Assembly (NCBI RefSeq): GCF_000716535.1 | Contig: NZ_JNWV01000040.1 | Location: 1 to 64,000 of the forward strand | DNA length: 64,000 nucleotides | Direction of reading: 5' to 3' | From: Streptomyces flaveolus | GTDB taxonomy: Bacteria; Actinomycetota; Actinomycetes; Streptomycetales; Streptomycetaceae | In this document: one piece after another, positions 50,858-60,266 of the stretch | How positions within the stretch are numbered: position 1 is the first letter of the stretch | Layout of the letters: every line of letters starts with the position of its first letter | Made by a program: the position numbers and the translations under genes | Notes under the pieces: model-generated | Databases searched by the model: none | Seen by the model: the letters and a program-made list of their open reading frames with translations, nothing else | Told to the model about the DNA's origin: nothing

Positions 50858-52006
50858 TCAGGCGACCGCCGCCCGGCCGCCGTGCCCGTTCTCGTTCTCC
50901 CGATGGATCGGCGACTTCCCGCCGGTCAGCGGAACTCCCGTACCGCCCCGCCGTGCGGCGACGATCTCCGCCGTGATGGACAGGGCGGTCTCCTCCGGTG
51001 TGCGGGCGCCGAGGTCGAGGCCGATCGGCGAGCGGAGCCGGGACAGCTCCCGTTCGGTGACGCCCTCCGCCCGCAGACGCCGGTTGCGGTCCTCGTGGGT
51101 GCGGCGCGAGCCCATCGCCCCGACGAACGCGACCGGCATCCGCAGGGCCACCTTCAGCAGCGGCACGTCGAACTTCGCGTCGTGGGTGAGCACGCACAGC
51201 ACCGTACGGGCGTCCGTCGCGGTGCTCCGCAGGTAGCGGTGCGGCCAGTCGACGACGACCTCGTCGGCGTCCGGGAACCGGTCCCGCGTGGCGAAGACCG
51301 GGCGGGCGTCGCAGACGGTGACGTGGTAGCCGAGGAACTTGCCGGCCCGGGCCAGCGCCGCCGCGAAGTCCACCGCGCCGAAGACGATCATGCGCGGGGG
51401 CGGCACGTTCGACTCCACCAGCAGCATCAGGCCGCCGGGGCAGTGCGAACCCTCCGCTGAAAGCTCCACCGTGCCGGTGCGGCCCGCCTCCAGCAGGGCG
51501 CGGGCCTCGGCCGCCGCCACCCGGTCCAGCTTCGGGTGGCCGCCGAGACCGCCCTCGGACGTGCCGTCGGGCCGGACCAGCAGGGCCCGGCCGAGGAGTT
51601 CGGCGGGGCCCCGGGCGACCCGGGCGAGGGCCGCCGGTTCGCCCTGCGCGGCGGCAGACAGCGCCGACCGCAGGACGGTCCGGACGGGCGCCTCGCCGCG
51701 CACCGGCGTGACCAGCACGTCGATCGTCCCGCCGCAGGTCAGTCCCACGGCGAAGGCGTCCTCGTCGCTGTACCCGAACCGTTCGCGCACGCTCCGGCCG
51801 GTCCGCAGCGCCTCGACGCACAGGTCGTAGACCGCGCCCTCCACGCAGCCGCCGGAGACCGAGCCGATGGCCGTGCCCGCGCTGTCGACGGCCAGGGCCG
51901 CGCCGGGGCCGCGCGGCGCGCTGCCGCCGACCGCCACCACGGAGGCGACGGCGAACTCCCGGCCCTCCTCCGCCCAGCGGCGCAGCTCCTCGGCCAGGTC
52001 AAGCAT
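50858..52006 (-). CDS. XdhC-family maturation factor for molybdenum hydroxylases
   Basis: 382 residues from ATG 52006 (GGGAG seven bases upstream), overlapping the molybdopterin-subunit stop by eight bases. The N-terminal CoxI/XdhC region (ASVVAVGGSAPRGPGAALAV, GSVSGGCVEGAVYDL, GLTCGGTIDVLV) and C-terminal Rossmann part (MIVFGAVDFAAALARAGKFLGYHVTVCDARP, VLTHDAKFDVPLL, FVGAMGSRRTHEDR) are both complete. XdhC proteins bind molybdenum cofactor, promote its sulfuration and insert it. It is last in the operon with its client subunits. Confidence 0.93.
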   Translation of the reverse strand: MLDLAEELRRWAEEGREFAVASVVAVGGSAPRGPGAALAVDSAGTAIGSVSGGCVEGAVYDLCVEALRTGRSVRERFGYSDEDAFAVGLTCGGTIDVLVTPVRGEAPVRTVLRSALSAAAQGEPAALARVARGPAELLGRALLVRPDGTSEGGLGGHPKLDRVAAAEARALLEAGRTGTVELSAEGSHCPGGLMLLVESNVPPPRMIVFGAVDFAAALARAGKFLGYHVTVCDARPVFATRDRFPDADEVVVDWPHRYLRSTATDARTVLCVLTHDAKFDVPLLKVALRMPVAFVGAMGSRRTHEDRNRRLRAEGVTERELSRLRSPIGLDLGARTPEETALSITAEIVAARRGGTGVPLTGGKSPIHRENENGHGGRAAVA

Positions 52007-54137
52007 CCGGCGCTCCCGCGGCGGCCGACAGGACCCGGTCGGGCCGGATGGGCAGGGCGCGGTGGCGTACGCCGGTCGCGTGCCAGACCGCGTTGGCGAT
52101 GGCCGCGGCGGCGCCGACGATGCCGACCTCTCCGATGCCCTTGATGCCGACCGGGTCGTCCGGGTCCGTGTCGTCGATCCAGTCCGCCTCGACGCGGGGC
52201 ACGTCGGCGTGGGTGGCCACGTGGTAGCCCGCGAGGTCGGCGCCGACATGGCCGCCCGAGGCGCGGTCCCGGACGGCCTCCTCGTGCAGGGCCATCGAGA
52301 TGCCCCAGATCATGCCGCCCCGCAGCTGGTTGCGGGCGGTGAGCGGGTTGACGATCCGGCCCGCCGCGAAGATGCCGAGCATGCGCCGCACCCGCACCTC
52401 CCCGGTGCCGACGTCCACGGCGACCTCGGCGAACTGCGCGCCGAAGGAGTGGCGTTCGGCGGGCGGCAGGGCCGCGACGGCTTCGGCGGTGTTCGAGCGT
52501 ACGGTGACGCCCTCCGGCGGGATGTCGGCGCCGAGGGCCAGCCGCTCGCGCAGTTCACCGGCCGCGGCCCGGACCGCCCAGGACCAGGAGCGGGTGCCCA
52601 TGGAACCGCCGGCGATCATCGCGGGGCCGAAGGCGCTGTCCCCGATGCGCACCTGGATCCGTTCCGGCGGCACCTGGAGGGCGTCCGCGGCGACCAGGGT
52701 GAGCGCGGTACGGGCCCCGGTGCCGATGTCGGCCGCGGAGATCCGCACGGTGAAGGTGCCGTCCGGGTGCGCGGTCGCGGCGGCGGTGGACGGCGCGGCG
52801 CCCGCCGGGAACGAGGCCGCCGCCGTACCGGTGCCGAGCAGCCAGCGGCCCTCCCGGCGCACCCCGGGACGCGGGTCCCGGTCCGCCCAGCCGAATCGGC
52901 GGGCGCCCTCGCGGAAGCAGGCGGCCAGATTGCGGCCGGCGAACGGCAGACCTGACACCGGGCCCTTGTCCGGTTCGTTGCGCAGCCGCAGCTCGACCGG
53001 GTCGATCCCGCACTTCTCGGCGAGTTCGTCGAGCGCCGCCTCCAGCGCGAACGATCCGGGTGCCTCGCCCGGGGCGCGCATGAACGTCGGGGTCGGCACG
53101 TCGAGCCGTACCAGGCGGTTGGCGGTGTGGTGGGCCTCGGCGCCGTACATCACCCGCGCCACCCCGGCGCTCGGTTCGACGAACTCGTACACCGTGGAGG
53201 TGGCGCTGACGGCGCTGTGCTCCAGCGCGCGCAGGCGTCCGTCGGTGTCTGCGCCGAGCCGGACGCGCTGGGTGGTGGGGCTGCGGTAGCCGGTCAGCGA
53301 GAACATCTGACGCCGGGTCAGGACGACCCGTACGGGCCGTTGCAGGACGGTCGCGGCCATGACGGCGGCCACCTGGTGGGCGCGGAGGCCCTTGCTGCCG
53401 AAGCCGCCGCCGACGTGCTCGGAGCGTACCCGCACGGAGGACGGGTCGAGCGAGAAGAGGTTAGCGAGTTCGCCGGCGACCCAGGTGACGCCCTGGTTGG
53501 AGTCGATCACCTCGAGCTGTCCGCCGTCCCAGCGGGCGGTCGCCGCGTGCGGCTCCATCGGGTTGTGGTGCTCTTCGGGGGTGGTGTACTCGGCGTCCAC
53601 GACGATGGGCGAGGAGGCGAGCGCGGCGTCGAGGTCGCCCTTCTGCGTCACCGCCGGCATGTGGCCGTCCAGCGGGTACGCGTCCGGGTGCTCGCCGGCG
53701 AACTCGACGTCGTGCGGCTGCTGTTCGTAGTGCACGACGAGGGCCTCGGCGGCCTCCCGCGCCTGCTCGGACGTCTCCGCGACGACCAGCGCCACCGGCC
53801 AGCCCCGGTGCGGGACCCGGTCGTGCTGGAAGACCGCGCAGGTCGGGTCGGGGCGCATGCCCATCAGACCGGTGTAGTCGGTCTCCAGGCGCAGGGCGTT
53901 GCGGTGGTCCAGCACGGCCAGGACGCCCGGCATGGCGAGGACGGGTTCGGTGTCCAGGGCGAGGACGCGGCCACGGGCGACCGTGGACAGCACCAGCCAG
54001 CCGTGGGCGAGGTCGGCGAAGGGCACCTCGCCCGCGTAGCGGGCCGCTCCGGTGACCTTGTCCCTGCCCTCGACACGGGTGTGGCCGGTGCCGACGGAGG
54101 GCGCGTGCGCGGAAGTTCCGGTCGTGACGGCGGTCAT
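51999..54137 (-). CDS. xanthine dehydrogenase-family molybdopterin-binding subunit
   Basis: 712 residues from ATG 54137 (ATGA overlap with the FAD subunit). Shows RVEGRDKVTGAARYAGEV, EEHHNPMEPHAATARWDGGQLEV, EHVGGGFGSKGLRAHQVAAVMAA (cofactor contact), FMRAPGEAPGSFALEAALDELA, and near the end GIKGIGEVGIVGAAAAIANAV with the catalytic glutamate in GIGE. The length fits PaoC/YagR-type aldehyde dehydrogenases. It forms a heterotrimer with the two subunits encoded upstream and oxidises aldehydes or N-heterocycles with water as oxygen source. Lacks a Tat signal, so cytoplasmic, unlike E. coli PaoABC. Confidence 0.94.
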   Translation of the reverse strand: MTAVTTGTSAHAPSVGTGHTRVEGRDKVTGAARYAGEVPFADLAHGWLVLSTVARGRVLALDTEPVLAMPGVLAVLDHRNALRLETDYTGLMGMRPDPTCAVFQHDRVPHRGWPVALVVAETSEQAREAAEALVVHYEQQPHDVEFAGEHPDAYPLDGHMPAVTQKGDLDAALASSPIVVDAEYTTPEEHHNPMEPHAATARWDGGQLEVIDSNQGVTWVAGELANLFSLDPSSVRVRSEHVGGGFGSKGLRAHQVAAVMAATVLQRPVRVVLTRRQMFSLTGYRSPTTQRVRLGADTDGRLRALEHSAVSATSTVYEFVEPSAGVARVMYGAEAHHTANRLVRLDVPTPTFMRAPGEAPGSFALEAALDELAEKCGIDPVELRLRNEPDKGPVSGLPFAGRNLAACFREGARRFGWADRDPRPGVRREGRWLLGTGTAAASFPAGAAPSTAAATAHPDGTFTVRISAADIGTGARTALTLVAADALQVPPERIQVRIGDSAFGPAMIAGGSMGTRSWSWAVRAAAGELRERLALGADIPPEGVTVRSNTAEAVAALPPAERHSFGAQFAEVAVDVGTGEVRVRRMLGIFAAGRIVNPLTARNQLRGGMIWGISMALHEEAVRDRASGGHVGADLAGYHVATHADVPRVEADWIDDTDPDDPVGIKGIGEVGIVGAAAAIANAVWHATGVRHRALPIRPDRVLSAAAGAPDA

Positions 54138-55126
54138 CGTGCGGTCTCCTCGGCGAGTTCGGTCAGGACGGCCACCACGAGGTTGCGGACGAGGTCCACC
54201 TTGTATCCGTTGTGCGGCAGCGGCCGTGCCGCCGCCAGCTCGGCGTCCGCCGCGGCGGCGTAGGTCTCCGCGGTGGCCGGTGCGCCGGTCAGGACCCGCT
54301 CGGCCGCGACGGCCCGCCACGGACGGGAGGCCACGGCGCCGAGTGCCAGGCGCACGTCCCGGACGACGCCGTCACGGACGTCGAGCGCGGCGGCGAGGGA
54401 GCCGATGGCGAAGGCGTAGGAGGCGCGCTCGCGGACCTTGCGGTAGCGGGAGCGGGCGGCGACCGGGGCGGGCGGCAGCGTGACGCCGGTGATCAGCGCG
54501 CCCGGCGGCAGGGCGGTCTCCCGGTGCGGGGTGTCGCCGACGGGCAGGTAGAAGTCGGCGAGCGGCACCTGTCCGGGCCCGTCCGCCGTCTCGAACCGGA
54601 CCACGGCGTCGAAGGCGGTCAGGGCCACGCCCATGTCGGAGGGGTGTATGGCCACGCAGTGGTCGGAAGCGCCCAGGATCGCGTGGTTGTGGTGCTCGCC
54701 CTCGATGGCGGGGCAGCCGCTGCCGGGCACCCGCTTGTTGCAGGGCTGGGTGACGTCGGTGAAGTAGCCGCAGCGGGTGCGCTGGAGCAGGTTCCCGCCG
54801 ACCGTGGCCATGTTGCGCAGCTGGCCCGACGCACCGGCCAGCACCGCCTGGGCGAGCGCCGGGTAGCGGCGCCGGACCTCGGGGTGGGCGGCCAGGTCGC
54901 CGTTGGTGACGGTGGCGCCGATGCGCAGACCGCCCTCCGGCGTGGTCTCGATCTCGTCCAGCGGGAGTTCGCGGATGTCGACGAGCCGCGCGGGCCGCTC
55001 GACACCGGTCTTCATCAGGTCGACGAGATTGGTGCCGCCACCGAGGTAGCGGGTGTCCGGATCGGCGCCGAGCAGGGCGACGGCCCCGGCGACGTCGTGC
55101 GCCCGCTGATAGTCGAACTCCCTCAT
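54134..55126 (-). CDS. xanthine dehydrogenase-family FAD-binding subunit, PaoB-like with extra cysteines
   Basis: 330 residues, ATG 55126 overlapping the iron-sulfur gene (ATGA). FAD motifs YLGGGTNLVDLMK and ATVGGNLLQRTRC. Between residues about 128 and 170 an insertion carries four cysteines (RCGYF, QPCNKR, SGCPA, SDHC), the pattern known to bind an additional [4Fe-4S] cluster in PaoB and 4-hydroxybenzoyl-CoA reductase. It carries electrons between molybdenum and the electron acceptor. Confidence 0.93.
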   Translation of the reverse strand: MREFDYQRAHDVAGAVALLGADPDTRYLGGGTNLVDLMKTGVERPARLVDIRELPLDEIETTPEGGLRIGATVTNGDLAAHPEVRRRYPALAQAVLAGASGQLRNMATVGGNLLQRTRCGYFTDVTQPCNKRVPGSGCPAIEGEHHNHAILGASDHCVAIHPSDMGVALTAFDAVVRFETADGPGQVPLADFYLPVGDTPHRETALPPGALITGVTLPPAPVAARSRYRKVRERASYAFAIGSLAAALDVRDGVVRDVRLALGAVASRPWRAVAAERVLTGAPATAETYAAAADAELAAARPLPHNGYKVDLVRNLVVAVLTELAEETAR

Positions 55127-55704
55127 GCCACGACCTCCTCGGCGCTCGTCACGGGCTGCACGCGTCCCTCGTCCGAGCGGGCCCCGGCCGCGCGGGCCAC
55201 CGCGTCGACGATCGAGACGTACGCGGCGCAACGGCACAGGTTCCCGCTCATCCGCTCCCGGATCTCCTCCGCGGTCAGGGGTGGTGGCCCCGCTTCGGGG
55301 CGGACGTCCTCGGTGACGGCGCTCGGCCAGCCCGCCGCGTGCTCCTCGATCATCCCGATCGCCGAGCAGATCTGGCCCGGCGTGCAGTAGCCGCACTGGT
55401 AGCCGTCCAGGTCGAGGAAGGCCTGTTGCACGGGATGGAGCTGATCACCGTCGGCCACGCCCTCGATGGTGGTGATCTCCCGGCCCTCGCTCGCCACGGC
55501 CAGTTGCAGGCAGGCGACGGAGCGGCGCCCGTCCACCAGGACGGTGCAGGCCCCGCACTGCCCTTGGTCGCAGCCCTTCTTGGTGCCGGTGAGGTCGAGG
55601 CGCTCGCGCAGGGCGTCGAGCAGGGTGGTGCGGTGGTCGACGGGCAGTGTGTACTTCTCGCCGTTGATCTTCAAGGTGATGACACTGGACGTCGATGAGG
55701 CCAT
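55123..55704 (-). CDS. (2Fe-2S)-binding subunit of molybdenum hydroxylase
   Basis: 193 residues from ATG 55704. The plant-type cluster is KKGCDQGQCGACTVLVDGRRSVAC; the second, CO-dehydrogenase-type cluster is GYQCGYCTPGQI plus GNLCRCAAYVSI. Both match xanthine-oxidase-family small subunits. No Tat signal is evident at this start. It is first in the operon that also encodes the FAD and molybdenum subunits and XdhC, divergent from a TetR gene with two operators between. Confidence 0.94.
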   Translation of the reverse strand: MASSTSSVITLKINGEKYTLPVDHRTTLLDALRERLDLTGTKKGCDQGQCGACTVLVDGRRSVACLQLAVASEGREITTIEGVADGDQLHPVQQAFLDLDGYQCGYCTPGQICSAIGMIEEHAAGWPSAVTEDVRPEAGPPPLTAEEIRERMSGNLCRCAAYVSIVDAVARAAGARSDEGRVQPVTSAEEVVA

Positions 55705-55919
55705 GGGCTGCTTCTTTCGCATTTCCAGGACAGACGGGAAACCGGCGGCCGGCGGGTGCGGGCGCGGGGGGTGCGTCGTGCGGTGTGTGCCGTGAGGGGC
55801 GAGGCGAAGGTGCAGGTTACGAAGGTGCGGGGGGTGAGGTGCTGGGCGCGGGGGTGGACCCCGATGGGGGCGACTGGCGACTGCCGTAGGGCTGCCCCAG
55901 CCGCTATGGTGAACGTAAA

Positions 55920-55963
55920 CGGATAGCTGTCCGGTCACAGGAAACGTAACGGACACTTGTCCG
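55920..55963. promoter_or_regulatory. two tandem TetR operators
   Basis: CGGATAGCTGTCCG (55920-55933) and CGGACACTTGTCCG (55950-55963), 30 bp apart, each after AACGTAA(A). Both are near-perfect palindromes. They sit between the divergent molybdenum-hydroxylase operon and the TetR gene, 42 bp before the TetR start. Confidence 0.85.
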
Positions 55964-56004
55964 CTTAGCAAGGGCGAGGTTCGGCCACGCCGTGAGGAGG
56001 ACGA

Positions 56005-56583
56005 GTGCCGCAGCAGAAGGACTCACCCCGGCGCTCGGACGCACAGCGCAACCGCGAGCGCATCCTGGAGGTGGCACTCACCGAGCTGTCGCACTGCGCC
56101 GACGCCCCGCTGAGCGTGATCGCCAAGAAGGCCGGTGTCGGGCAGGGCACCTTCTACCGCAACTTCCCCAACCGGGAATCACTCGTCCTGGAGATCTACC
56201 GCCATGAGATGCGGCAGGTCGCGGACACCGCGGAACACCTGCTGGCCACACGGGCGCCCGACGAGGCCCTGCGCGCCTGGATGGACCGGCTCGCCGAGTT
56301 CGCCATGACCAAGGCCGGGCTGGCCGACGCGATACGAATGGTCACCGGCGCGCCGGGCGGCCCCGCCAAGCCGTCCCCCACACCGGTGGCCCACGCGGCG
56401 GAACTCCTGCTCCGCGCCAACGAGGAGGCGGGCACCATCCGGCCCGGCGTCACCGCGGACGACTTCTTCCTCGCCATAGCGGGCCTGTGGCAACTCGCCC
56501 CCCACGACGACTGGCAGCCCCGCGCCGCCCGCCTCCTCGACCTGGTCATGGACGGGTTGCGCAGCGGGGCGCCTGGGGCGTGA
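56005..56583 (+). CDS. TetR/AcrR family transcriptional regulator
   Basis: 192 residues from GTG 56005 (GAGGAGGACGA upstream). Helix-turn-helix: DAQRNRERILEVALTELSHCADAPLSVIAKKAGVGQGTFYRNFPNRESLVLEIYRHE; the ligand domain has MTKAGLADAIRMVTGAPGGP and a Trp-containing end (GLWQLAPHDDWQPRAARLLDLVMDGLR). It belongs to the large SbtR-like group adjacent to redox enzymes. Divergent from the molybdenum-hydroxylase operon with two palindromes between, so a repressor of that operon and itself. Confidence 0.93.
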   Translation: MPQQKDSPRRSDAQRNRERILEVALTELSHCADAPLSVIAKKAGVGQGTFYRNFPNRESLVLEIYRHEMRQVADTAEHLLATRAPDEALRAWMDRLAEFAMTKAGLADAIRMVTGAPGGPAKPSPTPVAHAAELLLRANEEAGTIRPGVTADDFFLAIAGLWQLAPHDDWQPRAARLLDLVMDGLRSGAPGA

Positions 56584-57368
56584 GGGGCGGCCGGATTCGG
56601 GGCGCGGGTGCGAGTGCCCCCGCGTCGCGCCGCTGGACTGCGGACGGGGTGCCGGGGGCTGAGGCGCCTGGATACGAGGCGATGCCAGGTTGCGGGGGCG
56701 GCGAGCCCTGCGACCCGAGCGGCAAGGCGCCGTTCCGAGGGCTCCCGGGGCGGACACGCCTCACGGGTGAGGCCCTGCGCGGGCGACGGCCCTGGTAGGG
56801 GGCGGGTGCCGGGTGCGTCATTGACGGTCGGCCGTCTGGGTGGCTCGGGTCGGCTGTTCCTGGCGGGGGCGGTCGTTGACGGTCGGCGGTCAGGGTGGTT
56901 TGGGTCGACTGTTCCTGGCGGAGCGGGTGCCGGGCGGGTCGTTGACGGTCGGCGGTCAGGGTGGTTCGGGTCGACTGTTCCTGGAGGGGCGGGTGCCGGG
57001 TGCGTCGTTGACGGTCGGCCGTCAGGGCGGCGCGTGCCGACTGTCCCTGGCAGGGCGGCCCCGCCGCGTCGCCGACGGCCCTCCGACGCGGCGGCACGTG
57101 CCGTGGCCCCCGGCAGTCAGGAGTCGCCGCTTGACGGGTGGTCCGGTAGCAGGTCCGTGTGGCTCCGGCAGGGGGATCATGACGCCCGGAGTCGGCCGCG
57201 GCAGGCGATTCGGCGCCGGATCCGCGATGGCCCGGACACCGGAAGGCCCCCGCATGACCCACCCCGACCAGCGCGCGCCCCGAGGGGAGATCCCCTGCAT
57301 CCGCCCGGCAGGCGGCGGCGAGGCAGCGGTGCGGCCGCCCCGGCGGGGGCCGTGCCGACGCGTCGCCC
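56584..57368. other. long convergent intergenic region
   Basis: 785 bp between the stops of the TetR and flavoprotein genes. It holds the tandem repeats listed separately and otherwise no gene I can support: open frames are low-complexity, and the long minus-strand frame across the repeats is an artefact of their composition. Confidence 0.6.
56801..57060. repeat. four imperfect tandem repeats, 55-66 bp units
   Basis: The word TTGACGGTCGGC recurs at 56821, 56876, 56942 and 57008 (periods 55, 66, 66). Each copy continues with (G/C)GTC(T/A)GGGTGG..GGGTCG(G/A)CTGTTCCTGG in the first three, more diverged in the fourth, and GCGGGTGCCGGG precedes copies 1, 3 and 4. A minisatellite-like array between convergent genes. 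Confidence 0.85.
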
Positions 57369-60251
57369 TCAGGCCGTGGCCTCGTCGAGGAGTTCCAGGA
57401 CGTGCCGGTAGGGGTGGCCCGTGGCCCGGGTCATGCCCAGCTCGCAGGTGCGGTTGCAGGAGGCGTACGCGTCGTACGTGCCCGCGTTCAGCTCGGCTGC
57501 CTGGGCGGCGACGGCGGACGCGGTGATCTCCGGGTGCAGCAGGCCCCGGTCCCCGGCGAACGCGCAGCAGCCCCAGTTGTCGGGGACGGTCACCTCGTCG
57601 CTCACCGCCGCGGCCACGGTGCGCAGGGCGGTCTCGATGCCGAGGTGCACCGTGGAGCAGGTGGGATGCAGGGCGAGGCCGGCCAGGCGCCGGGGCTCGG
57701 GCAGGGCGGGGAGCAGGTGCTCGGCGGCGAACACGACGCTGTCGACGACGCGCAGCGACGCGAAGCGGGCGCGGTCGGACTCCGGGAGGGCGTCGCGCAG
57801 TTGGTCGAGGCCGTGCGTGCAGGACGAGGCGTCGCACACCACCGGCAGCCGGCCGTGCTCGCTCGCCTCCCACAGCGCTTCCAGGGTGCGCTCGGCCATG
57901 GTGCGGTACCCGGCGGTGTACCCCTTGGACTGCCAGGGGGTGCCACAGCACAGCCCGTCCAGACCCGGGGGCACGGCGACGGGAACGCCGGCCCGCGCGC
58001 ACAACCGCAGAAAGGCCGCCGCCGCGCCGGTCGCGCCGCGGGGCCTTCCCCCTCCGCCCTCCTCCGGGGCGAAGAGACTGCCGATGCACGCGGCGAAGAA
58101 CACCGCGCGGGCTCCGGCCGGGTGGCCGGCTGCGGGGCGGGCGGGGCCGCCCTTGGGGATGTCGTCGGTCCAGGCCGGTACCAGCTCGCCCGCGCCGAGG
58201 CGGCGGAGCGCGCCGGTGGCGGTGCGCAGGACGGGGGAGGGGACGGCGTGGGCCGTGTTCAGGGCCACGCGTACGGCCTTCACGGTGGTCCCCCAGTGCC
58301 GGGCCACCGCGTTCCCCGCGCGCTGCGCAACCGCACCGTGCCCCTCGGCGCGCAGGCGTTTCATCACCGCCCCGGTGTCGATGGTGACCGGGCACGCGGT
58401 GACGCAGAGGCTGTCGGCCGCGCAGCTCTCGACGGCCGCGTAGCCGTAGTCCTCGGACAGCGCGCGCCGCCGCTCCTCGTCCCCCGCCGCCGTGGCCAGC
58501 GCGATCTCCCGCCGCAGGGCGATGCGCTGACGCGGTGTCGTGGTGGCGTCCGCGGTGGGGCACACCGGCTCGCAGTAGCCGCACTCGACACACGCGTCGA
58601 CGGCGGGGTCGACCTGCGGGATGCTCTTGAGGTTGCGCAGGTGCGCGCTCGCGTCGTCGTCCAGGAGTACGCCCGGGTTGAGCACCCCGTGCGGGTCGCA
58701 CAGCCGCTTCAGCTCGCGCATCACGTCGTACAGCTCGTCGCCGTACTGCCGGCGCACGAACGGCGCCATGGCCCGCCCGGTGCCGTGCTCGGCCTTCAGC
58801 GTGCCCCCGGCGTCCAGGACGAGGTCGACCATGGCGTCGGTGAACCGGGCGTAGCGCTCGACCTCGGAGGCGGAGTCGAAGTCCTGGGTCAGCATGAAGT
58901 GGAGGTTGCCGTCGCGGGCGTGGCCGAAGATCACCGCGTCCTGGTAGCCGTACCGGTCGAAGAGACCGGTCAGGCCCTCGCAGGTACGCGTCAGCCGGTC
59001 CATCGGCACCGCGATGTCCTCCAGCAGCGCGGTGGTGCCGGGACGGCGCGCGCCCGCGACGGCGGTGTACAGGCCCTTCCGCAGGTGCCAGAGCCGGGCC
59101 CGCGCGCGCGGGTCGCCGACGAGTTCGGTGCCGGTGACGGCGGGCAGCCGGTCCAGGGCACCCCGCGCGTCCGCCACCCGCTCCGCCAGCAGCTCGGCGT
59201 CCTCCTCGGCGAATTCCACCAGGAGGGCCGCGTGCCGCTCCACGCGCAGACCCCGCACCTCGTCGACGGGGTCGGGGGCCTGCTGCGCCACCCGCAGCGA
59301 CGCCGCGTCGAGGAGCTCGGCGGTCCGGGCCCCGGCCGCCAGCAGTGCGGGCAGGGCGTCGGTGGCCTCGGCGAGCCCGGGCAGCACCAGCAGACCGGTG
59401 GCGGTGTGCGGCAGCAGGGGAACGGTGCGGAAGACGGCCTCCCCGACGAAGCCGAGGGTGCCCTCGCTGCCGATCATCAGATGGGCGAGGATGTCGGCCG
59501 GTTCGTCGTGGTCCAGGAACGAGTTGAGCCCGTAGCCCATGGTGTTCTTCATCGAGAACAGCCGCTCGACGGTGGCGCGGGACCGGGCCGAGCCGCGCAC
59601 GCGGTCGCGCAACCGCAGCAGGCCCGCGTGCAGTTCGGGTTCGCGGGCGCGCAGCGCCCGGTCCGCGTCGGGGAGCGCGGTGTCGACCACGGTGCCGGAG
59701 GGCAGCACGAACTGCAGGGACTCCATGGTCCGGTAGGCGTTGTCCCGGGTGCCGCAGTTCATGCCGCTGGAGTTGTTGGCGACCAGGCCGCCGATGGTGC
59801 AGGCGGACTCGCTGGCCGGGTCGGGTCCGAGCCGGCGTCCGTACCGGGCGAGCCGCGCGTTCACCTGCCGCACGGTCAGCCCCGGCTGCACCCGGATGCG
59901 CAGGCCGTCGTCGAGGACCTCGGCGCCGCGCCACGCGCTGCGGACGTCCACCAGGATGCCGTCGCCGCCCGCCTGTCCCGCGAGACTGGTGCCCCCCGAG
60001 CGCAGCGTGAGCGGCAGCCCGGCCGCGCGGGCACCGGCCATCAGGGCACCCACCTCGGCCGCCGACACGGCACGCACCACCGCGCGCGGGGTGAACAGGT
60101 ACGGAGAGGCGTCGTGGGCGGCGGCGATCCTGCGGGGGACGTCGGTCGTGACCCTGGCCGGGTCGTCGACGCACGCGGACAGCAGCTCGGCCAGGTGGTC
60201 GGGCCGGTCGACCGCGTGCGCGGTTGCGGAGGAGGCGTCGGAGGGGCTCAT
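57369..60251 (-). CDS. FAD- and Fe-S-binding oxidase, D-lactate/2-hydroxyacid dehydrogenase-like
   Basis: 960 residues, ATG 60251. Residues about 40-230: FAD-binding domain of the GlcD/vanillyl-oxidase type (PLTLRSGGTSLAGQAGGDGILVD, GPDPASESACTIGGLVANNSSGMNCG). About 240-520: its cap (FSMKNTMGYGLNSFLD, MIGSEGTLGFV, VFGHARDGNLHFML, EHGTGRAMAPFVRRQYG). Then two cysteine clusters (CVECGYCEPVCPT and SLCVTACPV) and two CCG-type segments (CCGTPWQSKG, CCAFAGDRG). This one-chain union of GlcD- and GlcF-like halves is typical of respiratory D-lactate or 2-hydroxyglutarate dehydrogenases. In an operon with anmK, where lactate freed from muramic acid would be a fitting substrate. Confidence 0.92.
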   Translation of the reverse strand: MSPSDASSATAHAVDRPDHLAELLSACVDDPARVTTDVPRRIAAAHDASPYLFTPRAVVRAVSAAEVGALMAGARAAGLPLTLRSGGTSLAGQAGGDGILVDVRSAWRGAEVLDDGLRIRVQPGLTVRQVNARLARYGRRLGPDPASESACTIGGLVANNSSGMNCGTRDNAYRTMESLQFVLPSGTVVDTALPDADRALRAREPELHAGLLRLRDRVRGSARSRATVERLFSMKNTMGYGLNSFLDHDEPADILAHLMIGSEGTLGFVGEAVFRTVPLLPHTATGLLVLPGLAEATDALPALLAAGARTAELLDAASLRVAQQAPDPVDEVRGLRVERHAALLVEFAEEDAELLAERVADARGALDRLPAVTGTELVGDPRARARLWHLRKGLYTAVAGARRPGTTALLEDIAVPMDRLTRTCEGLTGLFDRYGYQDAVIFGHARDGNLHFMLTQDFDSASEVERYARFTDAMVDLVLDAGGTLKAEHGTGRAMAPFVRRQYGDELYDVMRELKRLCDPHGVLNPGVLLDDDASAHLRNLKSIPQVDPAVDACVECGYCEPVCPTADATTTPRQRIALRREIALATAAGDEERRRALSEDYGYAAVESCAADSLCVTACPVTIDTGAVMKRLRAEGHGAVAQRAGNAVARHWGTTVKAVRVALNTAHAVPSPVLRTATGALRRLGAGELVPAWTDDIPKGGPARPAAGHPAGARAVFFAACIGSLFAPEEGGGGRPRGATGAAAAFLRLCARAGVPVAVPPGLDGLCCGTPWQSKGYTAGYRTMAERTLEALWEASEHGRLPVVCDASSCTHGLDQLRDALPESDRARFASLRVVDSVVFAAEHLLPALPEPRRLAGLALHPTCSTVHLGIETALRTVAAAVSDEVTVPDNWGCCAFAGDRGLLHPEITASAVAAQAAELNAGTYDAYASCNRTCELGMTRATGHPYRHVLELLDEATA

Positions 60252-60266
60252 GGGTCCTCGGGTGGG

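Noticed and set aside
56546..57262. Repeat protein encoded across the tandem array (QSTRTTLTADRQRP-like units)
   Set aside because: Periods of 55 and 66 bp break the frame between units and no start with ribosome site exists; it reads as non-coding repeats.
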